Shown: positions 41,397 through 50,776 of the stretch, piece by piece
Numbering within the stretch: position 1 is the stretch's first letter
Layout: each line of letters opens with the position of its first letter
Origin: Corynebacterium deserti GIMN1.010
GTDB taxonomy: Bacteria; Actinomycetota; Actinomycetes; Mycobacteriales; Mycobacteriaceae
Assembly (NCBI RefSeq): GCF_001277995.1
Contig: NZ_CP009220.1
Span: 1,178,001-1,242,000, forward strand
Length of the DNA: 64,000 bases
Direction: 5' to 3'
Program-made: the position numbers and the translations under genes
The notes under the pieces: generated by a model
Told to the model about the DNA's origin: nothing
Databases searched by the model: none
The model's input: the letters and a program-made list of their open reading frames with translations, nothing else

Positions 41397-43424
41397 TTAC
41401 GCGCGGTAGGTCGTGATGTCGCGCCAGGCGAGGCGTTCACGGTGAGCTGCGGGCAGCTCTGGGAGTACGAAGATGTGGGCAACGTCGCGCAACGGCTCAA
41501 GGCGCACAAAGTTGGTGTCGCTCCACAGGTAGCGCGCACCGGTGATGGCGTCGCGAACCTCGAACTGGGCTCCAGGCTCCAAGCCGAGTGCTGCCAGGTC
41601 AAGGCGCACGGTAGCTTCGCGGGCACTGCGTGAATCCAAGTTGACCACAACGAGCACCGTGTTACCGGTCAGCGCATCTACCTTGGAGTAGACGATGATG
41701 TGATCATTGTCTGCCTCGTGGAAAGAGATGTTGCGCAGCTGCTGCAGAGCAGGGTTAGCGCGACGGATCTGGTTGAGCAGCGCGATGTAGTCTTCCAGAG
41801 AATCACCGCGCTCTAGGGCACCTTCGAAATCGCGGGGGCGGAGCTCGAACTTCTCAGAATCCAAGTACTCTTCCGAACCTGGCTTGACGGCTTCGTGCTC
41901 AAATAGCTCGTATCCGGAGTACACACCCCAGACAGGGGACATCGTTGCGGCTAGCGCTGCGCGGATGGCAAACATCGCGCGGCCACCATGCTGGAGTGAG
42001 GCGTGGAGGATGTCTGGAGTGTTGACAAAGAGATTGGGGCGACAGACATCAGCCATGCGGGAGATCTCAGTGGCAAACTCGGTGAGCTCAGCTTTGGAGA
42101 CCTTCCAGGTGAAGTAGGTATAAGACTGGGAGAAACCAATCTTGGCCAGGCCGTATAGGCGCGCCGGGCGGGTAAACGCCTCAGCTAAGAAGATCACCTC
42201 AGGGTTGGTCTCATGGACAGAGTCGATCAGCCACTGCCAGAAGTTGGCTGGCTTGGTGTGTGGGTTGTCCACGCGGAAAGTGGTGACACCCAGATCAACC
42301 CAGAACATCACCACGCGGTAGATCTCCTCGTAGATCTTCTCCGGTGCATTGTCGAAGTTGAGGGGGTAAATGTCCTGGTACTTTTTTGGAGGATTCTCAG
42401 CGTAGGCGATGGTGCCGTCGGCAAGCACGGTAAAGAAGTCGCGGTGCTCCTTAGCCCAAGGGTGATCTGGCGCTGCTTGGAGTGCCAAGTCAAGAGCGAT
42501 TTCCAGGTTGAGTTCGCGGGCGCGAGCAACGAGGGCTTTGAAATCCTCGATGGTGCCCAAACGGGGGTGGGTGGCGTCGTGTCCGCCGTCGGCAGAACCG
42601 ATTGCCCACGGGGAGCCCACGTCATGTGGCTCAGGAGTTAGTGTGTTGTTACGGCCCTTGCGGTTGATCTCACCGATGGGGTGGATTGGAGGGAAGTAGA
42701 CGGTATCAAAGCCCATCCGGGCCACACGATCCAGCGCGTTCGCGGTAGTGGCAAACGTGCCGTGCACAGGGGTTCCGTGATCATCCCAACCGCCAGTAGA
42801 GCGCGGGAAGAGCTCATACCAGGAGTTCACGAGCGCCTCTCGACGCTCAACTCGCACCTGCAGATTCTCGCCCATGGTGACCAACTCCCGCAGGGGATGA
42901 AGCTCCAAAAGCTGAGATACCGACGCAGTCAGTGCGGGTGCCACCCGGGCGCGCACGTCTCCGCCATTGCGCAGAGACTTGGCGACGTCGAAAAACGTGT
43001 TCTTTTCCGCCTCCGGCAGGTTTTCTGCAGCGCGCTCAAACAGCTGCGCGCCATGCTCGAAGTCGTTGTACAGCTCATCAGCGTCCTGACCAGCCTCAAT
43101 CTTGGTGGTAATCGCGTGGCGCCAGGTAGCCATCGGATCCGACCAGGCATCCACACGGAAGGTCCAATCACCAGGAACATCCGGAACGAAAAAGGCATTG
43201 GCCTGATCCTGATTGTTTGGAGTTGGGCGCATATGGATGTGGATCGGCTCAGCAGCCACCGCGGAATCCTCAGGTCCATGCACATTCAGCGTGGCAGCAA
43301 TCGCATCGTGGCCTTCACGCCACACCACAGCGGATACGGGAACAATTTCACCCACTACCGCTTTGGCAGGATTTCTATCCAATAGCTGGGGACGAACATC
43401 ATCGATTCCGAGACGGCCAATCAC
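41397..43424 (-). CDS. glgE: Alpha-1,4-glucan:maltose-1-phosphate maltosyltransferase
   Basis: GH13_3 enzyme that extends alpha-glucans with maltose-1-phosphate, the trehalose-to-glycogen route of actinobacteria. I use GTG at 43424, with GAGGAG six bases upstream, giving 675 residues; an ATG at 43448 has no such site. The substrate-site segment is [16 protein letters not shown]; the nucleophile is in [10 protein letters not shown] (about 385) and the acid/base in FLAEAFTRP (about 411). glgB lies downstream in the same operon. Confidence 0.95.
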   Translation of the reverse strand: MIGRLGIDDVRPQLLDRNPAKAVVGEIVPVSAVVWREGHDAIAATLNVHGPEDSAVAAEPIHIHMRPTPNNQDQANAFFVPDVPGDWTFRVDAWSDPMATWRHAITTKIEAGQDADELYNDFEHGAQLFERAAENLPEAEKNTFFDVAKSLRNGGDVRARVAPALTASVSQLLELHPLRELVTMGENLQVRVERREALVNSWYELFPRSTGGWDDHGTPVHGTFATTANALDRVARMGFDTVYFPPIHPIGEINRKGRNNTLTPEPHDVGSPWAIGSADGGHDATHPRLGTIEDFKALVARARELNLEIALDLALQAAPDHPWAKEHRDFFTVLADGTIAYAENPPKKYQDIYPLNFDNAPEKIYEEIYRVVMFWVDLGVTTFRVDNPHTKPANFWQWLIDSVHETNPEVIFLAEAFTRPARLYGLAKIGFSQSYTYFTWKVSKAELTEFATEISRMADVCRPNLFVNTPDILHASLQHGGRAMFAIRAALAATMSPVWGVYSGYELFEHEAVKPGSEEYLDSEKFELRPRDFEGALERGDSLEDYIALLNQIRRANPALQQLRNISFHEADNDHIIVYSKVDALTGNTVLVVVNLDSRSAREATVRLDLAALGLEPGAQFEVRDAITGARYLWSDTNFVRLEPLRDVAHIFVLPELPAAHRERLAWRDITTYRA

Positions 43425-43590
43425 AATTATCTCCTCAACATCTTTCAAGTCTTAGTCACAAGTTGGTTGTTTTATTAGCGGTTGTTTGAGGCACGACCTC
43501 CCGAGCGACGGGGGTATGTCTCCTCCTCGAAAGCTTATCCGAGCTGTGTCACTTCCACACGGAAGACGGAGAATCAGTCAAGATATAGGT

Positions 43591-44457
43591 GTGACTGACA
43601 CCTTCAATACCTCCGATACTTCTGAAGCTGAATACAATGAAGACCTCCTCCTCGATTTCCAGGGCGTCTTTTTTAAACGAGACGGCCGAAACCTTGTGGG
43701 TCCCGTGGACTGGCAGGTGGAATTAGATGAACGCTGGGTGATCATCGGCCCCAATGGTGCAGGTAAAACCACCTTGATCCGCATGGCCTCTGCCGAAGAA
43801 TTCCCATCCGGAGGTGTTGCACGCATCATGGGCGAACGCGTGGGCAAGACCGATATGCGCGACCTCCGATCCATGATCGGTGTGAGCTCCTCAGCACTGG
43901 GCAACCGCATTCCAGGGGATGAAAAAGTAGCTGACCTCGTGATTTCCGCAGGCTATGCCATCTTGGGTCGCTGGCGGGAAGAATACGACGAGATGGACTT
44001 TGGCCAAGCAACCGAGATTCTCGAACAAGTCGGTGCCATGCACCTGGCAGATCGCACTTGGGGCACCCTATCTGAGGGTGAACGCAAACGTGTGCTGGTC
44101 GCTCGTGCTCTCATGACCAACCCTGAGCTGCTCATCCTCGATGAGCCCACCGCAGGTATGGATCTCGGCGGACGCGAAGACCTCGTGGGCTACCTAGGCG
44201 ATCTTGCCATGGACCCAGATGCCCCCGCGATCGTCATGATCACCCACCACGTGGAGGAAATCCCCGCAGGCTTCACCCACGCTTTGCTGCTTGATGAAGG
44301 CGAGATTGTCGCCCAAGGTCTCATCAACACTGTGATGACTAATGAAAACCTGTCCAAGGCCTTCCACCAGCCGATTCAAGTCGACCGTATCGGTGAACGC
44401 TACTTTGCACGCCGGGTGCGCACTGCGCGAAGCCACCGGGCAAAACCTGCAGAATAA
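43591..44457 (+). CDS. ABC-type ATPase
   Basis: A 288-residue cytoplasmic ABC ATPase: Walker A GPNGAGKTT, signature LSEGERKRVLVARAL (with the unusual LSEGE), Walker B LLILDEPTAGMD and switch MITHHVEEI. No permease gene is adjacent, so it may work with one elsewhere or as a soluble ATPase of the YlmA/ModF-like type. The GTG at 43591 is used because family similarity begins soon after; the frame is open to 43486. A TATAGG lies directly before it, so the mRNA could be nearly leaderless. The start is uncertain. Confidence 0.82.
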   Translation: MTDTFNTSDTSEAEYNEDLLLDFQGVFFKRDGRNLVGPVDWQVELDERWVIIGPNGAGKTTLIRMASAEEFPSGGVARIMGERVGKTDMRDLRSMIGVSSSALGNRIPGDEKVADLVISAGYAILGRWREEYDEMDFGQATEILEQVGAMHLADRTWGTLSEGERKRVLVARALMTNPELLILDEPTAGMDLGGREDLVGYLGDLAMDPDAPAIVMITHHVEEIPAGFTHALLLDEGEIVAQGLINTVMTNENLSKAFHQPIQVDRIGERYFARRVRTARSHRAKPAE

Positions 44458-44557
44458 GTCGGGGAAAGATCTGGGCACACCCAATAATCGTGCGCCCAGT
44501 CACATTGATCCTTAGACTAGGCAGCAGTAGAGGACAGTTAAGTTAGCGGAGTGCCCT

Positions 44558-45412
44558 GTGCGAAGAATTGTGCTGGCACTCCAAACAAGTCCAGAAAGTT
44601 CAGGTGCAGCAATGGTCATGCAAGGCATAGGTGGCAGAAAACTTGCCGCCACTGTGTTGCTGGTGCGTGATGCCATCATTGACGGCCAGCCTGACATTGA
44701 GGTCTACATCCAAGAGCGGGTCTCCACCATGGCCAACTTTCCACGGACCACCGTTTTCCCTGGTGGAGGCGTAGATTCGCGTGACTTCGCCTCCGAACAC
44801 GGAAAAGACATGTGGAAAGGCCCTAGCGCGGAAGAGTGGGCCGAGATTCTCGGAGTGTCCCCAGAAGTTGCCTACGCCCTGGTATTTGCCGCTATCCGCG
44901 AGCTCTTTGAAGAGGCAGGCACGCTGCTCGCAGAATACGCCGACGGCTCGGGTCTTGTTCAAGACGCCAGCAAGTACCACGACTACCGTGTCCGCTTGGA
45001 AACCCACGAGATTTCACTCACCGACATGCTGCAAGAGGAAAAACTCATTATCCGCAGCGATCTCATCGTGCCTTTTGCGCGGTGGGCAAGCCCCGAGGGT
45101 ACAAAGAAGAAATTTGATACGTTCTCGTTCATCGCCGTGGAACCCCAAGGTCAATGCGCTGATGGCACCACCTCTGAGGCGTCGTCTACGGGATACTTTT
45201 CACCTCGTCTGATCCTCGATGGGTGGCGCGCCGGGTTGCTTCGCCTGGTTATTCCTACGTGGGCATCGCTTTTTGAGCTCTCCCAATTCCGACGCGTCGA
45301 CCAACTCATGGAGGCCGTGGGGGATTTTGATCTTAGCCCCGTTCTCGATGAGGCGGTTGGGAATCCTCGATACGCAGAGTTTTATCGTGCACGCTTGACG
45401 GAGCGCTTCTAA
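44558..45412 (+). CDS. Nudix hydrolase with split Nudix box
   Basis: A 284-residue protein. The Nudix box is interrupted: FPGGGVDSRD and AAIRELFEEAGTLL are separated by an insertion of about 35 residues (ASEHGKDMWKGPSAEEWAEILGVSPEVAYALVF). Both parts keep the catalytic glutamates REL-EEAG. This is the layout of the NUDT19/RP2p group, which cleaves CoA and acyl-CoA diphosphates, so that activity is a reasonable guess. GTG start at 44558 with GGAG seven bases upstream. Confidence 0.82.
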   Translation: MRRIVLALQTSPESSGAAMVMQGIGGRKLAATVLLVRDAIIDGQPDIEVYIQERVSTMANFPRTTVFPGGGVDSRDFASEHGKDMWKGPSAEEWAEILGVSPEVAYALVFAAIRELFEEAGTLLAEYADGSGLVQDASKYHDYRVRLETHEISLTDMLQEEKLIIRSDLIVPFARWASPEGTKKKFDTFSFIAVEPQGQCADGTTSEASSTGYFSPRLILDGWRAGLLRLVIPTWASLFELSQFRRVDQLMEAVGDFDLSPVLDEAVGNPRYAEFYRARLTERF

Positions 45413-45444
45413 TCCCTACCCACGTTGGCTGTTAAGGTTCAACC

Positions 45445-46629
45445 ATGAGTTTCAGCGTGGATGAGGTGAGATTTCTTACCCACAAAGCCCCAGAAATTGC
45501 CGCCGCAACGTCCCACCTTGCCCTGACCAAGAAGTCGATGATCGCCGATGTGGCAGCCCTGCGCACCCAATTCGGCGAATTCGGCAGGGCGGTGGCAGAA
45601 CTAGCAGGCGCCCGACGCAGCGCCCTGGGCAAACTGCCACAAGACTGGCTGATGTGCCAAGAGTCAGCGCAACAAACCACAGCACCACAGGTCGCCGCCG
45701 AACGCGCGCGACGGATTACAGCCGCCGTCGGCGAAGGGGCCGTAGCGCACGACGTTACGTGTTCGATCGGCACCGAAGGTCATTTGCTTATCGACGCCGG
45801 ACTCCACTACTTAGGCTCCGACTTCGACCACTCACGCCTTTTGATGGCCTCCTATAACCTCCGCGACCACTCCGACCGGGCACTACTTTGCCGCGCTGAC
45901 GCCCTTGTGCCCGCATCCTCACACGCCGATGTCATCGTCGCTGACCCTGCCCGACGCGCAGGCGGCAAACGTATCACCAACCCTTCCCATTTGCTGCCAC
46001 CTCTGCCAGACCTTGTAGCAGCGTGGAACGGTCATGCCATGGCCGTGAAATGCGCACCCGGTCTGGACTTTTCTGATTGGAATGGCCTTGTCAGCATCGC
46101 AAGCGTGGACGGGGGAGTGAAAGAATCCTGCCTGTACACCCCAGACCTCGCCGATGGGGAGACCCGCGAAGCCGTTGTCATTAAGGGCGAGCACATTGAC
46201 CGGATAAATAACCTCGCCCCGGATGGTGATGGGGACTCACTTGCTGGAGCGCCAGGGGAGTTCATCATCGATCCTGACGGTGCCATCGTGCGCGCCGGGT
46301 TGGTTCGCCACTACGCAGTCAGGGAGGGGTTGTGGATGTTGGATGATCGCATCGCATACCTCACTGGCAACCGGATTCCTTCTGGTACTAGCGGTTTCCC
46401 CTTTATTGAGGAGGTACCCCTGAAGAAATTGAAGTCCGTTCTTGCTGCTCATGGTGCTGGATCGGTAGAGATTTTGGTGCGTGGCGTTGATGTCGATCCA
46501 GATCAGTTGCGCAAGAAACTGCAGCTCAAGGGGTCTAACGCGATGGCTGTGGTGATCACACGCATTGGTTCGAAGGGTGTTGCGCTGGTCTGTGGCCCAC
46601 GTCAGTGGCCTGTGGTCTGTTTTAAATAG
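45445..46629 (+). CDS. SAM-dependent methyltransferase-like protein with THUMP-like C-terminus
   Basis: A 394-residue protein with a class I methyltransferase-like core (VAHDVTCSIGTEGHLLID, YLGSDFDHSRLLMASYN, VIVADPARRAGGKR) and a C-terminal THUMP-like domain (VEILVRGVDVDPDQLRKKLQLKG). The DPARR motif replaces the NPPY-type catalytic motif. The combination suggests RNA modification, but no substrate is known. It overlaps no neighbour and ends just where an McbR-like box begins. Confidence 0.78.
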   Translation: MSFSVDEVRFLTHKAPEIAAATSHLALTKKSMIADVAALRTQFGEFGRAVAELAGARRSALGKLPQDWLMCQESAQQTTAPQVAAERARRITAAVGEGAVAHDVTCSIGTEGHLLIDAGLHYLGSDFDHSRLLMASYNLRDHSDRALLCRADALVPASSHADVIVADPARRAGGKRITNPSHLLPPLPDLVAAWNGHAMAVKCAPGLDFSDWNGLVSIASVDGGVKESCLYTPDLADGETREAVVIKGEHIDRINNLAPDGDGDSLAGAPGEFIIDPDGAIVRAGLVRHYAVREGLWMLDDRIAYLTGNRIPSGTSGFPFIEEVPLKKLKSVLAAHGAGSVEILVRGVDVDPDQLRKKLQLKGSNAMAVVITRIGSKGVALVCGPRQWPVVCFK

Positions 46630-46642
46630 ACTAGTTAGTCTG
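46627..46642 (+). promoter_or_regulatory. McbR-like box upstream of etfB
   Basis: TAGACTAGTTAGTCTG matches TAGAC-N6-GTCTA at nine of ten positions and starts in the stop codon of the preceding gene. It lies about 120 bases before etfB. A single match of this degree may be chance. Confidence 0.3.
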
Positions 46643-46758
46643 TATTCTGGTGTAGGTATGACGGCGTAAAGAAGGCGTCGAAAAGCAAAAAAGTTTGTCC
46701 GCGTATCATGGGCGGGCGAAGATTCGCTTGTTAGTGACTTATTGAAAGGTGAGTGTGG

Positions 46759-47547
46759 ATGTCCACAATCGTGGTTCTGGTTAAAAATGTTCCAGACACC
46801 TGGTCCAAGAGGACTCTGGAAGATGATTTCACCCTCGATCGTGAGGGTGTAGATCGAGTCCTGGACGAGATCAATGAGTTTGCCATGGAGCAGGCCCTCC
46901 TTCTTAAAGAAGCCAACCCCGACGCAGGCTACCGCGTTGTTGCACTGAGCGCTGGCCCCGCCAGCGGGGAAGAAGCACTGCGTAAGGCACTGTCCATGGG
47001 CGCTGATGAGGCCATCCAGCTCAGTGACGACGCCCTGGCTGGCTCTGACCTTTTGGGCACCGCATGGGCACTGAACAATGCAGTAAACACCATCCCAGAT
47101 GTCTCCCTCATCGTCACCGGATCTGCCTCCTCTGATGGATCCATGGGCGCACTGCCTGGTGTTTTGGCTGAATACCGCCAGGTCCCAGCACTGACCAACC
47201 TGTCTTCTGCAACGATTTCTGGCGATACCATCACCGCAACCCGCATCGACAACCACGGCACCTACGAGCTGCAGGCTTCTCTTCCAGCCGTGATTTCTGT
47301 ATCCGATAAGGCAGCAAAGCCACGCTTCCCTAATTTCAAGGGCATCATGGCAGCCAAGAAGGCAGAGATTAAGAAGATCACCTTGGCTGAGATCGGTGTG
47401 ACCCCAGAGCAGGTTGGCCTTGCACACGCAGCAACCGCGGTGACCGCCGCTGCTGATCGCCCAGAGCGCGCACAAGGCGATGTCATTGGTGCATCCGGTG
47501 CTGCAGCGAAGATCGCAGATTACCTGGCTGCGGAAAACCTCATCTAG
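46759..47547 (+). CDS. etfB: Electron transfer flavoprotein beta subunit
   Basis: Binds AMP and forms with EtfA the FAD heterodimer that takes electrons from acyl-CoA and related dehydrogenases. Start ATG at 46759 with GAAAGGTGAG upstream gives 262 residues. The N-terminal STIVVLVKNVPDTWSKRTL and the VVALSAGPASGEEALRKALSMGADEA segment are typical of the family (FixA). etfA follows after 33 bases. Confidence 0.94.
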   Translation: MSTIVVLVKNVPDTWSKRTLEDDFTLDREGVDRVLDEINEFAMEQALLLKEANPDAGYRVVALSAGPASGEEALRKALSMGADEAIQLSDDALAGSDLLGTAWALNNAVNTIPDVSLIVTGSASSDGSMGALPGVLAEYRQVPALTNLSSATISGDTITATRIDNHGTYELQASLPAVISVSDKAAKPRFPNFKGIMAAKKAEIKKITLAEIGVTPEQVGLAHAATAVTAAADRPERAQGDVIGASGAAAKIADYLAAENLI

Positions 47548-47580
47548 TTCACGTCATTTAGTTATAAGGAGAACCCACAC

Positions 47581-48534
47581 ATGTCCGTAACTTATGTGCT
47601 GGTTGAGCAGCTAGATGGCCGCCCAGAACCAGTAACCCTCGAACTCATTACCGCCGCTCGTGCACTCGGCGATGTCGTTGCTGTCGTTGTCGGCGAGCCC
47701 GGCACCGGTGCGGCACTGGCACCTGAGCTTGGCCAGATGGGTGCAGCTCAGGTTGTCACCGCGGAAGCAGCTGGTGCATCGACCCGACTCATCCTTCCTT
47801 CCGTTGACGCCCTGCACATGCTGGCTGCCAACAACCCAGGCCCAATCGTGATCGCTGCGAACGCTCGTGGCAACGAAATCGCAGGCCGCCTGGCTGCGCG
47901 CCTGGCATCCGGTGTGCTTACCGATGTGGTGGGCATCAACGCTGACCGCACCGCACACCAGTCCATTTTCGGCGACACCATCCAGGTTTCCGCAGCTGTC
48001 GGCGGCGCATCACCGCTGTACACCCTGCGTCCAGGTGCCGTTGACGGCGTTGCTCAGGCCGCTGCTGGCCAGGTCGCACCGATGGAAATCCCTGGCGCCA
48101 CCGCCAAGGATGTCACCATCACCTCCTTCACCCAAAGCGCACAAAGCGATCGCCCTGAACTGCCACAGGCAAAGGTCGTTATCGCAGGTGGCCGAGGCGT
48201 GGGCAGCGAAGAGAACTTCCGCACCTTGGTCGAGCCACTCGCAGATGCCCTCGGCGGTGCTGTAGGTGCAACCCGCGACGCGGTGGATCTTGGTTACTAC
48301 CCAGGCGAGTACCAGGTCGGACAAACTGGTGTGACCGTCTCCCCAGACCTCTACATCGGCCTTGGCGTCTCCGGGGCGATTCAGCACACCTCGGGAATGC
48401 AGACCGCCAAGAAGGTTGTTGTAATCAACAACGATGAGGACGCACCCATCTTCCAGATCGCTGACCTGGGTGTTGTCGGCGACCTCTTTGAGATCACTCC
48501 GCAGCTCATCGAAGAGATCAACAAGCGCAAGTAG
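47581..48534 (+). CDS. etfA: Electron transfer flavoprotein alpha subunit
   Basis: FAD-binding partner of EtfB, 317 residues. The C-terminal FAD domain shows VVIAGGRGVGSEENFR, GATRDAVDLGYYPGEYQVGQTG and LYIGLGVSGAIQHTSGMQ with the terminal IFQIADLGVVGDLFEI. AAGGAG lies before the start. The cysteine desulfurase gene follows five bases later, an order also seen in C. glutamicum and mycobacteria. Confidence 0.95.
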   Translation: MSVTYVLVEQLDGRPEPVTLELITAARALGDVVAVVVGEPGTGAALAPELGQMGAAQVVTAEAAGASTRLILPSVDALHMLAANNPGPIVIAANARGNEIAGRLAARLASGVLTDVVGINADRTAHQSIFGDTIQVSAAVGGASPLYTLRPGAVDGVAQAAAGQVAPMEIPGATAKDVTITSFTQSAQSDRPELPQAKVVIAGGRGVGSEENFRTLVEPLADALGGAVGATRDAVDLGYYPGEYQVGQTGVTVSPDLYIGLGVSGAIQHTSGMQTAKKVVVINNDEDAPIFQIADLGVVGDLFEITPQLIEEINKRK

Positions 48535-48539
48535 GAGCT

Positions 48540-49670
48540 TTGAACACTTTTTATCTGGACCATGCAGCCACCACACCAATGCGTGAGGTGGCTGCGGCCG
48601 CATGGATGGAACACGCACAGTCACTCAACCCAGCCAGCCAATACGGCTCTGGGCGAAAAGCACGCAGCGTTGTTGATTCCGCACGCGAAGAAATCGCCTC
48701 GTTGCTGGGCTGCGAACCCATCGAGGTGGTGTTCACCGCCTCAGGCACCGAAGCCGATAACCTCGCTGTACAGGGTCTCTACCATGCATCCCCGCTTAAC
48801 CGCGTGATCTCTACTCCCATCGAGCACCCCGGCGTCCTCGAAACCGTCAAGGCGCTGGAATCTAGTGGGGCAGAGGTTGAGCTCTTGCCAATCGGTCCAG
48901 ATGGACGTGCGTCCTCCCTCGTTGCCCTCGACACCCCCGCCGCAGTGGCCACGATGATGTGGGCAAACAACGAGACCGGCGCGATCCAGCCGGTCCAGGA
49001 ATTCGTCGCCGCTGCAACTGCTGTGGGCACCCCAACGCATATCGATGCAGTTCAGGTCGTTGGACACCTACCCGTCAACTTCGAGGAGCTCGGTGTCACG
49101 ACACTTGCAGCCTCCGCGCACAAGTTCGGTGGCCCACGTGGCGTAGGCCTGCTCCTTGCACGTCGCTCACCAGCGCCTTCCGCAGTTCTCCACGGCGGCG
49201 GCCAAGAGCGCGGCATCCGCCCAGGCACCGTTGATGTCGCCGGTGCAGCCGCCACCGCAGCCGCATTACGCGAAGCAGTGGCCGAGCTGGACAGCGAAGC
49301 TCAGCGTTTGCGCAACTTGCGCACCATGCTTTGCGACGCCATCCTCGCCCGCATCCCCAACGTTTTGGTCCACACCACCGAACCATCCCTGCCCGGACAC
49401 CTTCACCTGTCCTTCCCAGGTGCCGAAGGCGACAGCCTCATCATGCTTCTCGATTCCCTCCGCATCGAAGCCTCCACCGGCTCCGCCTGCTCCAACGGCG
49501 TCAACCGAGCAAGCCATGTCCTCCTCGCCATGGGCATCTCCGAAACCGACGCCCGCGGTGCAATACGCTTCACCCTCGGCCGCACCACCACCGAAGAAGC
49601 CATCCGCTCAGTCATCGACGTCATCGAAGACGTCGTTTCCCGCGCCCGCACCGCCGGAATGGCCTTCTAA
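48540..49670 (+). CDS. nifS2: Cysteine desulfurase (NifS/IscS type)
   Basis: PLP enzyme that takes sulfur from cysteine, here probably for tRNA thiolation since no scaffold protein is nearby and mnmA lies 4 kb downstream. The 376 residues start MNTFYLDHAATTPMR; the PLP lysine is in AASAHKFGGPRG and the catalytic cysteine in STGSACSNGVNRASHVL. The start is TTG at 48540, two bases after AGGAGCT, which is closer than usual. Confidence 0.93.
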   Translation: MNTFYLDHAATTPMREVAAAAWMEHAQSLNPASQYGSGRKARSVVDSAREEIASLLGCEPIEVVFTASGTEADNLAVQGLYHASPLNRVISTPIEHPGVLETVKALESSGAEVELLPIGPDGRASSLVALDTPAAVATMMWANNETGAIQPVQEFVAAATAVGTPTHIDAVQVVGHLPVNFEELGVTTLAASAHKFGGPRGVGLLLARRSPAPSAVLHGGGQERGIRPGTVDVAGAAATAAALREAVAELDSEAQRLRNLRTMLCDAILARIPNVLVHTTEPSLPGHLHLSFPGAEGDSLIMLLDSLRIEASTGSACSNGVNRASHVLLAMGISETDARGAIRFTLGRTTTEEAIRSVIDVIEDVVSRARTAGMAF

Positions 49671-49872
49671 CCCTGCTGGTTGGCGCTTCCGAGGAGTGCT
49701 GCGTGGTGCACTGGGTAGTCCCTATCGAAAAAATTGCTAGAAAGTAACCGCTGTTCGCAGGCATACCAATTTGACGGTTACAGCCTAACTAGAGGCGGAC
49801 CCAGCCCGTATTTATGCAGAAATATAGACGCTTTGTGCGCGTTTCTTAGCGCCTTTGTTTGCCCCGTCGGAC
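49671..49872. other. Non-coding stretch after nifS2
   Basis: No gene is supported. GTAACCG (about 49745) and CGGTTAC (about 49773) form a spaced inverted repeat. The stretch probably includes the remains of the missing C-terminal part of hipA. Confidence 0.5.
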
Positions 49873-50488
49873 TCATAACGGACGTGGGAAACTCGACTCC
49901 ATAAATCTACGTGAAGAGGATGTCTTACATTTCCCACATTTGTCGACGTTTGCGGAGAATTCGACGAGGTAGGGGAATTCTCTAGGTGATACTTTGAGGA
50001 TGGCGTCGCTGGTGAATGGCACAGCAATGGTGCGGGCCGAGGCCTTGTCCTGTACTCCAGGGAGAGCAACAGGGTCGGCGATGCCGGCCAAGGTAAGTGC
50101 ACGGGAAAAATCAAGTTCTGAATCTAGAGAGATGGTCGGCTCAACAGGTTTTGGGGATTCCCCCTCTGGCAAGATGGAAACAGCGTCTACGGTGTCACGG
50201 TGTCGGCGCCGACTGCGAGGAGAAGGGAAAGTTCATCATCGGCTGAGGTCTTAACGCTCTGTCGAAGGGCTGACAAGCGACGACCTTCGGGGATGAGACC
50301 TGCGAAAAGGGTGGGATAGCTCCCGAGTGGGTGACAAACGGCAATGATGAAAGGGGAAGCGTCGTGGCGATGGACGGATTGCCAGAAGTGAGGTAATCGT
50401 TGCGATAGCTGAAAGTAGTAGAGTTTCCGGCACGAATCAGGTGTCCAGCCAAGGTGTTGTTAAACCAAATGTCTGCAGTCTGGTTCAT
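49873..50488 (-). pseudogene. hipA: Decayed HipA-type toxin kinase
   Basis: HipA is a Ser/Thr kinase toxin that halts translation. Here the reading frame is broken into three. It begins with a HipA_N-like piece (ADIWFNNTLAGHLIRAGN...GAIPPF), then shifts where one T is missing in a run (50305-50308), continues as FAGLIPEGRRLSALR...LLLAVGADTV in a second frame, shifts again at an exact 8-bp duplication (ACGGTGTC, 50189-50204), and goes on as LPEGESPKPVEP...ALPGVQDKASA...ILKVSPREFPYLVE. After that the similarity ends, and the kinase C-lobe is absent. The product cannot be functional. Confidence 0.85.
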
Positions 50489-50716
50489 CTATCCCTATCC
50501 GTAGTGTTTATGAGCGGGTCGTGGATTGTGACGGTGAGTTCTAAGCCAAGGACATTTAAGGCATCGATGAGTTTGTCTAGGCGTAGGAGGTTTTCCTTTT
50601 TCGGCATCACGAATGAAGCGTTCAGAGACTCCCTCGAGGTCCGCGACTTCTGCCTGCCTGAGATTGAGAGCTTTACGCCCATCAAGAATTGCTTGGCCAA
50701 TGTCAAAGGTGTTCAT
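50485..50716 (-). pseudogene. hipB: Frameshifted HipB-type antitoxin
   Basis: The first frame gives MNTFDIGQAILDGRKALNLRQAEVADLEGVSERFIRD..., an XRE-type helix-turn-helix. Near 50581-50600 the family pattern (RLDKLIDALNVLGLELTVTI) continues in another frame, to a stop at 50485 that overlaps the hipA start. One extra base or two missing bases would explain the break. AGAGGATGAG precedes the ATG. The truncated first-frame protein (73 residues) could still bind DNA, but is probably inactive. Confidence 0.82.
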
Positions 50717-50776
50717 CTCATCCTCTTAATCGGTATGATCGTGCCGGTTTGGGGTTGGCGGGTAGGGTTGGGCAGT

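Noticed and set aside
44467..44502. Terminator after the ABC ATPase gene
   Set aside because: CTGGGC and GCGCCCAG can pair, but with a bulge and no T-tract, so support is too weak.
50441..50776. N-terminal extension of the GNAT frame (about 110 residues)
   Set aside because: It runs antisense through the hipB remnant and has no family similarity; the acetyltransferase fold begins at 50777.
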